A stretch of 64,000 nucleotides of DNA from Myxosarcina sp. GI1 (GTDB lineage: Bacteria > Cyanobacteriota > Cyanobacteriia > Cyanobacteriales > Xenococcaceae), in the NCBI RefSeq assembly GCF_000756305.1, contig NZ_JRFE01000007.1, positions 63,421 through 127,420 on the forward strand, given 5' to 3'. The first letter of the stretch is position 1; each line of letters starts with the position of its first letter. This document shows, in pieces, positions 30,494 through 39,962 of this stretch. A program made the translations under genes and the position numbers. The notes below the pieces were generated by a model. It did no database searches and had not been told where the DNA came from. It saw only the letters and a list, made by a program, of their open reading frames with translations.

Positions 30494-32104
30494 ATGGCAC
30501 AAGGACAAACTTCATTGTCAGCATCTCGTAATGTCTCAGATTTTGTCACTCACGTTAATAAACTAATTCAGGAAATTCAAGCATTATATTGTCATGATGG
30601 TGTACCTTGGGTTGTCGGTTATTCTGGTGGCAAAGATTCTACAGCAACTTTACAGCTTGTCTGGAATGCTATAGCCAAATTGCCTGAAGAAAAAAGAAAT
30701 AAAAAGATTTACGTTATTACTACAGATACGTTGGTAGAAAATCCTATTGTGGCAACTTGGGTTAGCAAGTCTTTGAAACAAATTAAACTTGCTGCTGATA
30801 GACAAAACTTGCCTGTAGAGCCACATTTACTTGCTCCAGATGTTAAAAGTACATTTTGGGTTAATTTGATGGGTAAAGGCTATCCAGCACCGCGTCATGG
30901 ATTTCGCTGGTGTACTGAAAGATTAAAAATTCGTCCTACCAATGATTTTATTCGTAACGTTGTCCGAGTTAGTGGTGAAGTAGTTTTAGTTTTAGGTACT
31001 CGCAAAGCCGAAAGTACTAAAAGAGCCGCGACGATGACTAAGTACGAAGTTAGAAAAGTTAGTGAGTTATTAAATTCCAATTCAGATTTACTCAATTCTC
31101 TACGCTACAGTGATACGTTACCCAATGCCTTAATTTATAGTCCAATACAAGAATGGCGAGATGACGAAGTATGGCTGTTTTTGATGCAGTGGGACAATCC
31201 TTGGGGCAAAAGCAACAAAGATTTATTTACTATGTATCGCGGCGCAACTGCTGATAATGAATGTCCTTTGGTAGTTGATACTTCTACTCCTAGCTGCGGC
31301 GACTCTAGATTTGGCTGTTGGGTATGCACAATGGTAAATAAAGATAGGTCGATGGAAGCTATGATTCAAAATGATGAAGAAAAAGAATGGTTACAGCCTT
31401 TATTAGACATACGTAATGAACTAGATGTTCATCAAGACCGCCATCGCAGAGATTTTCGCCGTCTTCGAGGTCAGGTACAGCTTTTCGAGCGTGAGAGCAA
31501 AGGTAAAAAGGTTATTAAGAACATACCTGGACCTTATACTAAAAAGTGGCGTGAAAATTGGCTAAGAAAAGTTTTAGAAGCGCAAGTGCAGGTTAGAGAC
31601 AATGCGCCAGCAGAATTTAAAGATATTAATTTGATTACTCCCGAAGAATTGAGCGAAATTAGAAGAATTTGGCTGGAAGAAAAACACGAGTTTGATGATA
31701 GCTTACCTCGCATTTACCAAGAAGTGACGAGAGAGGAATTTAAAGATATTAGAGTAGGTGTAGAAGAAAACAAAGTTTTTGGTGGCGACGAATGGGAAGT
31801 GCTGGAAGAAATTTGCGATGATGAAATGTACTTAGAATTGATGTCAAAGTTATTAGATACGGAAAGACAATTTCATACTAAGTCTCGGCGCGTTGGTATT
31901 TATGAAAGTCTGGAAAAATGCTTTGATAGCAGTTCGAGAAATAAAGATGATGCCATTGCTAATGCACATAAAAAACATAACTTACAAACTGCTGCAGCTG
32001 AGGGCAATATCAAAAAAGTAAAAGAACAGCTTCAAGAATTAGATGATAATAAACAAGTAGAGCAACTATCTTGGGCAAATATTAAATTCTCTACTAAAAA
32101 ATGA
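30494..32104 (+). CDS. dndC: DNA phosphorothioation sulfurtransferase DndC
   Basis: PAPS-reductase-family ATP pyrophosphatase that activates DNA for replacement of a non-bridging phosphate oxygen by sulfur. The PP-loop SGGKDSTATLQL is at residues ~46-57. The family-typical ITTDTLVENP follows. The Fe-S cysteines lie in SCGDSRFGCWVCTMV at ~262-276 plus one Cys before it. The frame opens at a TTG (30434), but ATG 30494 gives a normal DndC N-terminus (536 aa). The C-terminal ~100 residues are a charged extension. No HIP1 site lies in the gene, unlike dndD. Confidence 0.92.
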   Translation: MAQGQTSLSASRNVSDFVTHVNKLIQEIQALYCHDGVPWVVGYSGGKDSTATLQLVWNAIAKLPEEKRNKKIYVITTDTLVENPIVATWVSKSLKQIKLAADRQNLPVEPHLLAPDVKSTFWVNLMGKGYPAPRHGFRWCTERLKIRPTNDFIRNVVRVSGEVVLVLGTRKAESTKRAATMTKYEVRKVSELLNSNSDLLNSLRYSDTLPNALIYSPIQEWRDDEVWLFLMQWDNPWGKSNKDLFTMYRGATADNECPLVVDTSTPSCGDSRFGCWVCTMVNKDRSMEAMIQNDEEKEWLQPLLDIRNELDVHQDRHRRDFRRLRGQVQLFERESKGKKVIKNIPGPYTKKWRENWLRKVLEAQVQVRDNAPAEFKDINLITPEELSEIRRIWLEEKHEFDDSLPRIYQEVTREEFKDIRVGVEENKVFGGDEWEVLEEICDDEMYLELMSKLLDTERQFHTKSRRVGIYESLEKCFDSSSRNKDDAIANAHKKHNLQTAAAEGNIKKVKEQLQELDDNKQVEQLSWANIKFSTKK

Positions 32105-32212
32105 TTTACTCTTTTTTAGTGTAAGTTTTGTTTGGTACAACTACGGAGGTTGACTTTTTTGATGATAAGTTAGCTTGCAGGTGATACAAGTTAAAATCAA
32201 AGTTAATTTAGC

Positions 32213-33154
32213 ATGAAAAAACTAACTTCTTTACTAATTACCAGTGTCTTCACTTTAGGCTTAATTGCTACTCCAGCTTTGTCTCAAGACAAGCTAGAGA
32301 AAATTTTAGGCACAAAAATTAGTATAGTACCGCCAGCAGGTTTTGTAGCCGCAACTCGTTTTTCTGGTTATCAAGAGGAAGAAAGCAACAGTTCGATAGT
32401 CGTTACTGAAATTTCCGCACCTATTTCTCAATTAAAGCCTGGTTTGATTAATTCAGAAGAACTAGCCAAACAGGGAATGGTTTTATTAACACAGCAGACA
32501 GTTGTGGTAGATGGAAAAGATGCTACTATGCTTAAGGTTCGTCAGAAGGCTTATGGAACGGAGTTTCTTAAATGGATTTTACTGTTGGGAAATAATACCG
32601 AGTCTGTTTTAGTAGCGGCTGGTTTTCCTCAAGAGTTTGAAGCACAGTATTCAGAAAGTTTAAAATATAGTTTGCTGACAGTTACTTGGAATTCAGAAAT
32701 AGCAACCTCTCCAACTGAGGGTTTAGATTATTCATTACAAGAATATGGAGATCTTAAACTAGCTCAAAGGCTAGTCAACTCTCTGATTTATACTAAAAAT
32801 GGTGAGTTTTCCTCTCAATCTACAAATGCTCCTGTATTTGTAGTCGCTCCTTCCGTTGCACCACTGTATAAAGAACTAGGAATATTTGCCCGCGAACGAT
32901 TGTTAAAAACTGATAATCTAAGAGAAATTGCGATCGCATCAGAAAGTAAAATTACCATAAATAACCTCAATGGTTATGAAATTACCGCAGTAGGTAAAGA
33001 TGTCAAATCTGAAGAAAAAATTGTTCTATATCAAGTAGTTTTATTAGATAGTGAAAATTATTATTATCTTATGCAAGGACAAGTTGACAATAAGCTTACT
33101 GGTAAATATTTACCAGTATTTAAACAGTTTGCTCGTTCATTTCAAAGACAATAA
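32213..33154 (+). CDS. exported protein of unknown function between dndC and dndD
   Basis: A 313-aa protein. A classic signal peptide occupies residues 1-25 (MKKLTSLLITSVFTLGLIA, cleavage after ALS-Q-like). The rest has two repeats of a beta-rich domain with IVPPAGFVAATRFSG and a later KNGEFSSQ..., in the manner of periplasmic PsbP/DUF1795-like proteins. It has no cysteine lipobox. Its stop is 7 bp before the dndD ATG. A periplasmic protein inside a DNA-modification operon is unexpected. It carries the first HIP1 site (32930) after the HIP1-free block. Confidence 0.7.
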   Translation: MKKLTSLLITSVFTLGLIATPALSQDKLEKILGTKISIVPPAGFVAATRFSGYQEEESNSSIVVTEISAPISQLKPGLINSEELAKQGMVLLTQQTVVVDGKDATMLKVRQKAYGTEFLKWILLLGNNTESVLVAAGFPQEFEAQYSESLKYSLLTVTWNSEIATSPTEGLDYSLQEYGDLKLAQRLVNSLIYTKNGEFSSQSTNAPVFVVAPSVAPLYKELGIFARERLLKTDNLREIAIASESKITINNLNGYEITAVGKDVKSEEKIVLYQVVLLDSENYYYLMQGQVDNKLTGKYLPVFKQFARSFQRQ

Positions 33155-33161
33155 ATAATTA

Positions 33162-35141
33162 ATGATCTTTACCGAATTAGTATTAGAAAATTTTGGTGCT
33201 TATGCTGGCAAGCAGGTAATTAATCTTCGTCCAGAAAATGATGGTGGCATTCGCCCGATTATTCTATTAGGTGGGATGAACGGCGGCGGAAAAACTACCC
33301 TCATGGATGCAATTAGACTGGCTTTATACGGACAGAGAGCTAAGTGTTCGACACGAGGAAGTTTGGGTTATAGCGATTTTTTAATTCAGTCGATAAATAG
33401 TCGGGCAACTTCAGGAGAACTCACTAAAATAGAGCTATCCCTCGAATATATTGTCGATGATAAATGGACGATATTTAAAATTATTCGTGCTTGGAATCGA
33501 GATTTGAAAGACGGAAAAGAAAGCCTCAGTATTGAAGTAGAAGGCGAGTTCGATCGCAATTTAGAATCTACTTGGGATGAATATATTGAAAATATTTTAC
33601 CTTTGGGTATATCCAATCTATTTTTATTCGATGGCGAACAGGTAAAAGAATTAGCCGAATTAGATACGCCACCCTCTAATGTTGTCGATGCGATTAATGC
33701 TTTACTGGGGTTAGAATTAGCCGATAAACTGGCAATAGATTTGGAAGTATTGGTTAGTCGCAAAAGAAAGGCGGTTGCTAATAAATCTCAACTAGCAACC
33801 ATAGCAGAAATAGAAGCAAAGTTAGAAACTAAAATAAAGCAAAAAGAAGAATTAGTTAATAAAAAAACTGCAATAGAAAAACAGCTAAAAGCCGCTTATA
33901 AAAAACGCGATCGCGCTATACATAAATTTAAAGTAGAAGGTGGTAAGATTGCCGCCGAAAGAAACCAGTTAGAAACCAAACGCCAAGATTTATCTAGCAA
34001 TGCCGAAGCGATTAGAAACGATTTGATTAAACTTGCCGATAGTAGCTTACCGCTAATGATGATAACTTCTCTGTTATTCGACGCGCAGCAACAGGGGGAA
34101 GCAGAATTGAAAGCACAACAGTTTCAACAGGCTAAAAATATTATTATAGAGCGTGATGATAAATTACTAAACTATTTAAACGAAGTTGCTTTACCAGACA
34201 AATATATAGATAAAATATCATGGTTCATCGATCGCGAAAATCGTCTATTGGAAGATTCTCTGGCTCACAAAAAGAATAAATTAAATATCGATGAAGATAT
34301 TATCAAACAATTAAATGCTTTAATTGCCGAACGTTTGCCACTACAAAAACAACAGGCGATCGACAATATCAACAAGCTCAAACAACTTGAAGCAGAAATA
34401 GATCTAACCGACAAACAATTAGCTAGTGCTGCTTCACCAGAAGACTATCGCAAACTAGATGAGACGATGCAAGCAGCACAAAAGATAGTCAGCGAATATA
34501 AAGCCGATTTAGATACGCTCGAACAGCGATACAATGCTGTAGAAAGAGAAATTGAAAGCACCAAAAAAGAATTAAAAAACTATAGCGAAAGCGCGATCGA
34601 TCTTAGTAACGATAAGCATATCATCGAGTCGGCAGCTAAGGTACAAAAAACTTTGGCATTATTTAGAGAAAAACTCACTCTCAAAAAATTAAACAAGCTA
34701 GAAACCGAAGTAACTGAATGTTTTCGCTACCTGTTGCACAAATCGAATTTAGTTAACCGCGTGGTTATTGAAACTAATACTTTTCGTCTTTCCCTTTACG
34801 ATTTTCAAGGGATGGAAGTACCCAAACAGCGTTTATCTGCTGGGGAAAAACAGCTACTGTCAATTGCTTTTTTATGGGGACTGGCTAGAGTATCGGGTAA
34901 AAATTTACCCATTGCGATCGATACACCCTTAAGTAGACTAGATTCTTCTCACCGTCACAACTTAGTAGAAAGATATTTCCCCACTGCTTCCCATCAAGTA
35001 ATTCTTTTATCTACCGATACCGAAGTTGGCAAAATAGAAGTAACCAAACTCAGAGAACAAGAAGCGATCGCCAGAGAATATCTATTAGAATACGATCGCA
35101 ATAAAGGTCATACTACTATAAAGCCAGGTTATTTCTGGTAA
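33162..35141 (+). CDS. dndD: DNA sulfur modification ATPase DndD
   Basis: A 659-aa SMC/Rad50-like ATPase of the phosphorothioation complex. Walker A is GGMNGGGKTTLMDA at ~39-52. The DndD motif FLFDGEQVKELAEL is at ~153. There is a long coiled coil (~210-500). The signature region QRLSAGEKQLLSIA is followed by Walker B PIAIDTPLSRLDSS at ~583. It fits the family length. Its usual partner DndE does not directly follow it. HIP1-type sites occur in the gene (for example near 33909, 34230 and 35065), unlike dndC and the upstream cassette. Confidence 0.93.
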   Translation: MIFTELVLENFGAYAGKQVINLRPENDGGIRPIILLGGMNGGGKTTLMDAIRLALYGQRAKCSTRGSLGYSDFLIQSINSRATSGELTKIELSLEYIVDDKWTIFKIIRAWNRDLKDGKESLSIEVEGEFDRNLESTWDEYIENILPLGISNLFLFDGEQVKELAELDTPPSNVVDAINALLGLELADKLAIDLEVLVSRKRKAVANKSQLATIAEIEAKLETKIKQKEELVNKKTAIEKQLKAAYKKRDRAIHKFKVEGGKIAAERNQLETKRQDLSSNAEAIRNDLIKLADSSLPLMMITSLLFDAQQQGEAELKAQQFQQAKNIIIERDDKLLNYLNEVALPDKYIDKISWFIDRENRLLEDSLAHKKNKLNIDEDIIKQLNALIAERLPLQKQQAIDNINKLKQLEAEIDLTDKQLASAASPEDYRKLDETMQAAQKIVSEYKADLDTLEQRYNAVEREIESTKKELKNYSESAIDLSNDKHIIESAAKVQKTLALFREKLTLKKLNKLETEVTECFRYLLHKSNLVNRVVIETNTFRLSLYDFQGMEVPKQRLSAGEKQLLSIAFLWGLARVSGKNLPIAIDTPLSRLDSSHRHNLVERYFPTASHQVILLSTDTEVGKIEVTKLREQEAIAREYLLEYDRNKGHTTIKPGYFW

Positions 35142-35267
35142 TTGTTAAATTGCTTATTCTCAATCGCTGCAACTTGACACAACTAGAACTGGTTCGCATT
35201 ACGCACAAGTTGCCATTATGAATACAATATCATGTCAAGCACTATTAAGTAAAGAATTTTGCTTTGT

Positions 35268-35813
35268 TTAATGCTTTTTTATTGCGGCTATACTACGGCT
35301 AAAGTTTTTAACTTGATAACATTCTCCTTCCAAACAATAAATGGTCACCACATCGCTTTTAAACAGCCAAACTTCAAACTTTATAAGCCAAGTAATCATT
35401 TACATCTGTATAGCTGATAATATCAATTTCGATTACCAAATCTGGTGCAGTTCTACTTCCCAGTTAACTCTTTTTTTGCCCGAAATTACTTGCCAATTAT
35501 CGATATAAAAACAGTAATCTGGTTCGATACCACTTGTTTGTGGCAAGCTCATCATAATAGGAGTAAATGAGTCATACTCTTTTCCAAGATAATCTAGGAT
35601 CGCTTTTACCATATCAGCGATTAAACTAGCGTTGCGTCCGTGTTCTGGTAAAGGACTCATCAACCAAATTTCTCCAGGACGATATTTTAAGCGAGGAATC
35701 GAGCGATCGCCCAATTGCTGTAATAGAGTTTTATACTCTGTCCAACTACCAGGTATTTTTAACACCGATTCTGGGGGAATCTCGATTTTTTCTGGAGAAA
35801 TAACTGCATACAT
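35268..35813 (-). pseudogene. decayed Uma2-family endonuclease gene
   Basis: The frame from 35813 gives an Uma2-type N-terminal half (residues YRPGEIWLMSPLPEHG and GIEPDYCFYIDNWQ) and then stops at 35433. Homology continues in a second frame (APDLVIEIDIISYTDVNDY) and a third (EVWLFKSDVVTIYCLEG), ending at a stop near 35268. At least two small deletions have therefore broken a gene of about 180 codons. Uma2 genes are abundant PD-(D/E)XK-type genes in cyanobacteria. Confidence 0.8.
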
Positions 35814-35845
35814 ACAGCAAAAGTCAAAAATTAAAAGTTAAAAGC

Positions 35846-35981
35846 GGCGAGAACCACAGAGCCTAACGGCTTAAAGTCGCTACGCGACGCTTGCGCGGGC
35901 GACACAAGGGCTTGAAGTAAATTCAAGCCACGCGCCCTTGCGAATGCGCTGTTTGGCGAAAGACGCAAGGGAACGCTCGCC
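35846..35981. repeat. structured repeat, copy A
   Basis: Bounded by GGCGAG (35846-35851) and CTCGCC (35976-35981), with an internal hairpin GGCTTGAA / TTCAAGCC at 35909-35929. Its right end, CAAGGGAACGCTCGCCAAGA, matches copy B at 37377-37420 except for two bases. One of those changes compensates a change in the left arm. Confidence 0.6.
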
Positions 35982-36183
35982 AAGAAGTTACAAATTAAGT
36001 TACTTAATTTATAAAGCTTTCAGTAATTCACACAATTCTAATTATTGTATTTGAATCGTCTTCAAAACTGTTAGCCACTAGCTTTAAGCTTCTAGTTTCT
36101 AATTTATATTATCTCTCAATATTTTTAGAGTAATGCTTTTGATAAATTATTGATAAACTTCTAGTTATTGACTGTTTACTGTA

Positions 36184-37350
36184 ATGACCAAAGCCATATT
36201 TCAACCGCCAATATTACGTCGTGATGAGTGCGAAGAAGAAGAACGTAGTGCAACCTGGCTAGAACTGTTCTTCGATCTGATCTTTGTCGTAGCTATTGCT
36301 CAACTCGCTCATAACCTCAATGAAAATTTTTCTAGATTTGGTTTAGTTGAGTTTGTAATTCTGTTCGTTCCCGTCTGGTGGTGTTGGATCGGTGCTACTT
36401 TTTACGATACTCGCTTTAGTAACGATGGCTTAGTAGATCGCCTAATTACCTTACTACAAATGGCAATTGTTGCGGCTATGGCTGCTAATGTTTATCGAGG
36501 TTTAGATTCTTCTTCGATCGCTTTTGCCTTTAGCTATATTGCTTTCCGCGTCGTGCTAATTTGTCAATATCTTCATGCAGGCTACCATATTCCCAAAGCG
36601 CGACCGCTAACAAGCTGGTATGCGATCGGTTTTAGTAGCAGTGTCGTTCTCTGGTTAATCTCTACTATAGTGCCTATTCCCTGGCGTTTTGTCTTTTGGG
36701 GAATAGGTTTGATTATTGACTTTGCTACGCCATTTACAGCAGGTAAAAGAGTTAAAAAAGTTCCCCCCAGTTTATCTCATACTACCGAAAGAATTGGGCT
36801 ATTTACTCTTATTGTTCTAGGCGAATCGATAGTTGCTGTTGTCGGTAGCGTTTCGCAGCAGGAATGGAGTATGGTTTCGATCGCTACTGCATTTTTAGGT
36901 TTGTCGATCGCCTTTAGTTTTTGGTGGATGTATTTCGATACCGTAGATAATTCACCTCTTTACGCTATGAAACAAGGTAACATGGCGATTGCTCTTACTT
37001 GGCTTTATGCCCATCTTCCTCTAACAATTGGGTTAACGGCGACGGGTGTAGGAGTAGAAAAAATTATTCATCATAGTTTGGAAAGTTCGGATATTGTTGG
37101 CGATAATATTTTTTTCTGTCTTTCTGTGGCTCTATGTTTGTTAGTTTTATCGGGAATACACTGGACGAGTTGCGATTTGGGACAGACTAAGTGTAAAAGA
37201 ATTGTAACTTTTTATCGACTTGGTGCGGCAGCTTTTATTATTACTATTGCTTTGGCGAGTAGCTTATTGTCATCTTTACTAATAATTTTTTTAGTTGCTT
37301 TTGCCTGTACGATTCAAATTGTCTTTGATATTTTTAATACTTGTTCTTAA
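36184..37350 (+). CDS. ltrA: low-temperature-requirement A (LtrA) family membrane protein
   Basis: A 388-aa polytopic membrane protein with about 10-11 hydrophobic segments. The N-terminal ATWLELFFDLIFVVAIAQLAH is the hallmark of LtrA, followed by VPVWWCWIGATFYDTRF and the central GLFTLIVLGESIVAVVGS. LtrA was named from Listeria growth in the cold; its molecular function is unresolved. The gene is flanked on both sides by copies of the same structured repeat and sits inside the accessory island, so it may be a passenger. Confidence 0.9.
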   Translation: MTKAIFQPPILRRDECEEEERSATWLELFFDLIFVVAIAQLAHNLNENFSRFGLVEFVILFVPVWWCWIGATFYDTRFSNDGLVDRLITLLQMAIVAAMAANVYRGLDSSSIAFAFSYIAFRVVLICQYLHAGYHIPKARPLTSWYAIGFSSSVVLWLISTIVPIPWRFVFWGIGLIIDFATPFTAGKRVKKVPPSLSHTTERIGLFTLIVLGESIVAVVGSVSQQEWSMVSIATAFLGLSIAFSFWWMYFDTVDNSPLYAMKQGNMAIALTWLYAHLPLTIGLTATGVGVEKIIHHSLESSDIVGDNIFFCLSVALCLLVLSGIHWTSCDLGQTKCKRIVTFYRLGAAAFIITIALASSLLSSLLIIFLVAFACTIQIVFDIFNTCS

Positions 37351-37376
37351 ATACAGATACGCTTAATGTGAATAGC

Positions 37377-37420
37377 GGTGAGACCCCGCAGAATTTTTAA
37401 TCCGCAAGGGAATGCTCACC
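37377..37420. repeat. structured repeat, copy B (short)
   Basis: GGTGAG (37377-37382) and CTCACC (37415-37420). It has the same outer sequence as copy A at 35846-35981 with the middle replaced by a short stretch. The rest of the 359-bp gap before 37710 shows nothing else. Confidence 0.55.
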
Positions 37421-37709
37421 AAGAAGCTTCGTTGAAAGCTTATTTGTTCGTAGCTATTAGCCTTTATACTTTTAATCTTTCAAAAATTAACTATTGTACA
37501 TCTGGGGTTACGTAATTTGTTTCGTTTCAACTTATTTATTCAGTCATTTTAATTTACATCAGACGTTACAGATAGTCGTTAGTAGTTAATAGTTAATTAA
37601 GATGTAGTCTAAGAGATTAAATTTTGCCGTATACATTTAGATAAAGTTAGCGCAATTGCACCAGCAATTATTTACAATAAAAAATCGGTTATTAGTTAAA
37701 TTATTGTAG

Positions 37710-39230
37710 ATGAAAGTAAACTGCGATCGAGATAAAAATTTAATTATCGAACAATCTGCCAACAGTAGCAACTGGCAAATAAACTGGCACCAGTTAGCTT
37801 TACAATATCGAGTCAAACAAACTAAAGGCTTCATTAAAAGTAATCGCTTACAAGAAAATAAACATTCTTATCAATATCAACCGCCAGAAATCCCGATTTT
37901 ACCCGGCAATTTAAAGCTGAGAGACTATCAGCAGCAGGCAGTTATTAGTTGGCTAGAAAATAAAGGCAGAGGCACTTTAAAAATGGCAACTGGTGCGGGT
38001 AAAACCATTATTGCCCTGGCGATCGCTACCGAACTTTACCAACAAATTGGTTTGCAGGTTTTATTAATAGTTTGCCCCTATAGCCATTTAGTTACTCAAT
38101 GGGCTAGAGAATGTGCTAAATTCAATCTGCAGCCCATTATTGCCATGAGGCGAGTAAACGATTGGCAAAGCGAACTATCTACGCAACTATATAATCTTCG
38201 CAACCGCGAGCGATCGTTTTTAACTATTATTACTACCAATTCAACTCTTATCAAAACGGGGTTTCAATCGCAGCTTAAATTTTTTCCACCCAAAACTTTA
38301 ATTGTTGGCGATGAGGCGCATAATTTGGGTTCTAGTCGTTTGGAGGCTAGCTTGCCGCGTAATATAGGCTTACGCTTGGCTCTTTCTGCTACTCCCGAAC
38401 GGCATTTTGATGAAGCAGGTACCGATGCTTTATTAAGCTATTTTGGTGCGATAATTCAACCTGAATTCACCCTGGCAGACGCGATAAATAAAGGTGCATT
38501 AGTTCGTTATGATTATTATCCTTTGTTTGTAAATTTAACTGAGTCAGAGGCATTAATTTATGCCAGGTTAACTAAAAGAATTGGCTGGGCTTTGAGTAAA
38601 AATCCCAACTTGCAAAATAATAATTTAACAGCTTTACTGACCAAGCGATCGCGCCTCATTGGTACGGCAGCAAATAAATTAGTAATTTTGAAAGAATTAA
38701 TGTCAACCAGACTCAATACCAGCCATACACTTTTTTATTGCAGTGATGGTTGCGTTGCCAACTATAGCGATCGATATCAGCGACAAATAGAAGCTGTAAC
38801 CCATATTTTAGGCAGAGAATTAGGCTATCGTATTAATACTTATACTACCGACACTTCAGTCGAAGCAAGAGAAAGTTTGCGCCGTCAGTTTGAACGAGGA
38901 GAATTACAGGGTTTAGTTGCCATTCGCTGTTTGGATGAAGGCATCGATATTCCCGCAATTAAAACTGCCGTAATTTTAGCTAGTAGTACCAATCCACGTC
39001 AGTTTATACAACGTCGCGGTAGAATTTTACGTCCCTATCCTGGTAAAGAAAAAGCAGCCTTATTCGATACTATTGTTATACCGCCCAACTTAGATCGCGA
39101 CACATGGGAAGTAGAAAAAAACTTACTACGCAAAGAACTAGCTAGACTAATTTCTTTTGCCGAATTGGCTGACAATGCTGAAGCAGCGACAAACAAATTA
39201 CTTAACCTTCAAGCACAATATCAATTGTAG
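37710..39230 (+). CDS. DEAH helicase of the DNA-phosphorothioation restriction type
   Basis: A 506-aa SF2 helicase. It has the Q-motif region LRDYQQQAVISWL, Walker A MATGAGKT near 91, DEAH in GDEAHNLG near 201, LSATPER near 225 and a C-terminal QFIQRRGRILRPYPG. It resembles the helicase family found beside dnd genes and called the phosphorothioation system restriction enzyme. Location 2.5 kb after dndD supports that. It shares helicase organisation with the fusion at 25755 but lacks the PLD domain. HIP1 sites are present (for example near 38019 and 38646). Confidence 0.8.
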   Translation: MKVNCDRDKNLIIEQSANSSNWQINWHQLALQYRVKQTKGFIKSNRLQENKHSYQYQPPEIPILPGNLKLRDYQQQAVISWLENKGRGTLKMATGAGKTIIALAIATELYQQIGLQVLLIVCPYSHLVTQWARECAKFNLQPIIAMRRVNDWQSELSTQLYNLRNRERSFLTIITTNSTLIKTGFQSQLKFFPPKTLIVGDEAHNLGSSRLEASLPRNIGLRLALSATPERHFDEAGTDALLSYFGAIIQPEFTLADAINKGALVRYDYYPLFVNLTESEALIYARLTKRIGWALSKNPNLQNNNLTALLTKRSRLIGTAANKLVILKELMSTRLNTSHTLFYCSDGCVANYSDRYQRQIEAVTHILGRELGYRINTYTTDTSVEARESLRRQFERGELQGLVAIRCLDEGIDIPAIKTAVILASSTNPRQFIQRRGRILRPYPGKEKAALFDTIVIPPNLDRDTWEVEKNLLRKELARLISFAELADNAEAATNKLLNLQAQYQL

Positions 39231-39598
39231 TGCTGAGTACACAAAAAAAAGCACGTCAGTTACAACGCGCTATGGTTAAAGGTAAATAATAATGAACATC
39301 TAGTCTTGTCTTCCATTATGAATCTTTATTAGTGTATATTTAGCTTTTTTCATCAAATCTTCTCATTTTCAGCAATAAACTTCATCAAAAATTTACAATA
39401 ATACTTCAAAGATTGGCGTTGATGTTTTGATGAATCATGTTAAACATACAAATTATTATCTTTAATAGCTTTGATTTTCCCACTATTCTTCTCCTGCTGC
39501 TTCACTCTGTCCAATGAAAAAAGTGTTCTAGCCTGGGTTCAGTTTTACTTTCAATTCTCTTAGACGGGATAGAAGCTATTACACTTCTTCACCAATAA
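39231..39598. other. intergenic, no credible gene
   Basis: A GTG overlapping the helicase stop (39230) opens only a 19-codon frame. The rest is AT-rich and shows no RNA gene or clear hairpin. Probably eroded sequence between the restriction helicase and the SNF2 remnant. Confidence 0.5.
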
Positions 39599-39860
39599 CT
39601 TAAACTTCTCCCCAGAACCACGCTCACGTTTACCTATAGAGACGCTAATGGAGTTACAGGTGATGAACTAGTCTTTCGCGATCGCGAACCAGAATTAGAA
39701 ATTCTCACTTCATCTTTACCCTGGAGCTTGGGCGGCGACGGCTAAGTTTTCCGTTTGGTTAGCGAAGCCCATCTTATTCAGTTAGCCCATTTATTCGATC
39801 CTATGCTGGCAGTACCTACCTCATTAGTCAAACCGCATAAGTTAGGTAAGCTCTTATCCA
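39599..39860 (+). pseudogene. N-terminal fragment of a large SNF2-type defence helicase
   Basis: The plus strand reads TTLTFTYRDANGVTGDELVF, then REPELEILTSSLPWSLGGDG and a stop (39743-39745), and continues in the same frame with VFRLVSEAHLIQLAHLFDPM and LAVPTSLVKPHK. This matches the start of long SNF2-related helicases common in defence islands, just before their ATPase core. The stop replaces an expected Arg codon, and homology is lost after about 39855. A truncated, dead gene. Confidence 0.65.
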
Positions 39861-39962
39861 GTCTGACTCGTCATTTTTTGAATCTATTTCTAGCGATCGC
39901 ACTAGTAAAGAAACAGATTTTATAACAGATATTGCTACTGAAACGCAGCAAAAACGTCGTTT

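Noticed and set aside
39230..39289. 19-codon GTG frame overlapping the restriction helicase stop (VLSTQKKARQLQRAMVKGK)
   Set aside because: Too short for a gene and no recognised family. It might be the 5' end of a lost gene, but nothing else supports this.
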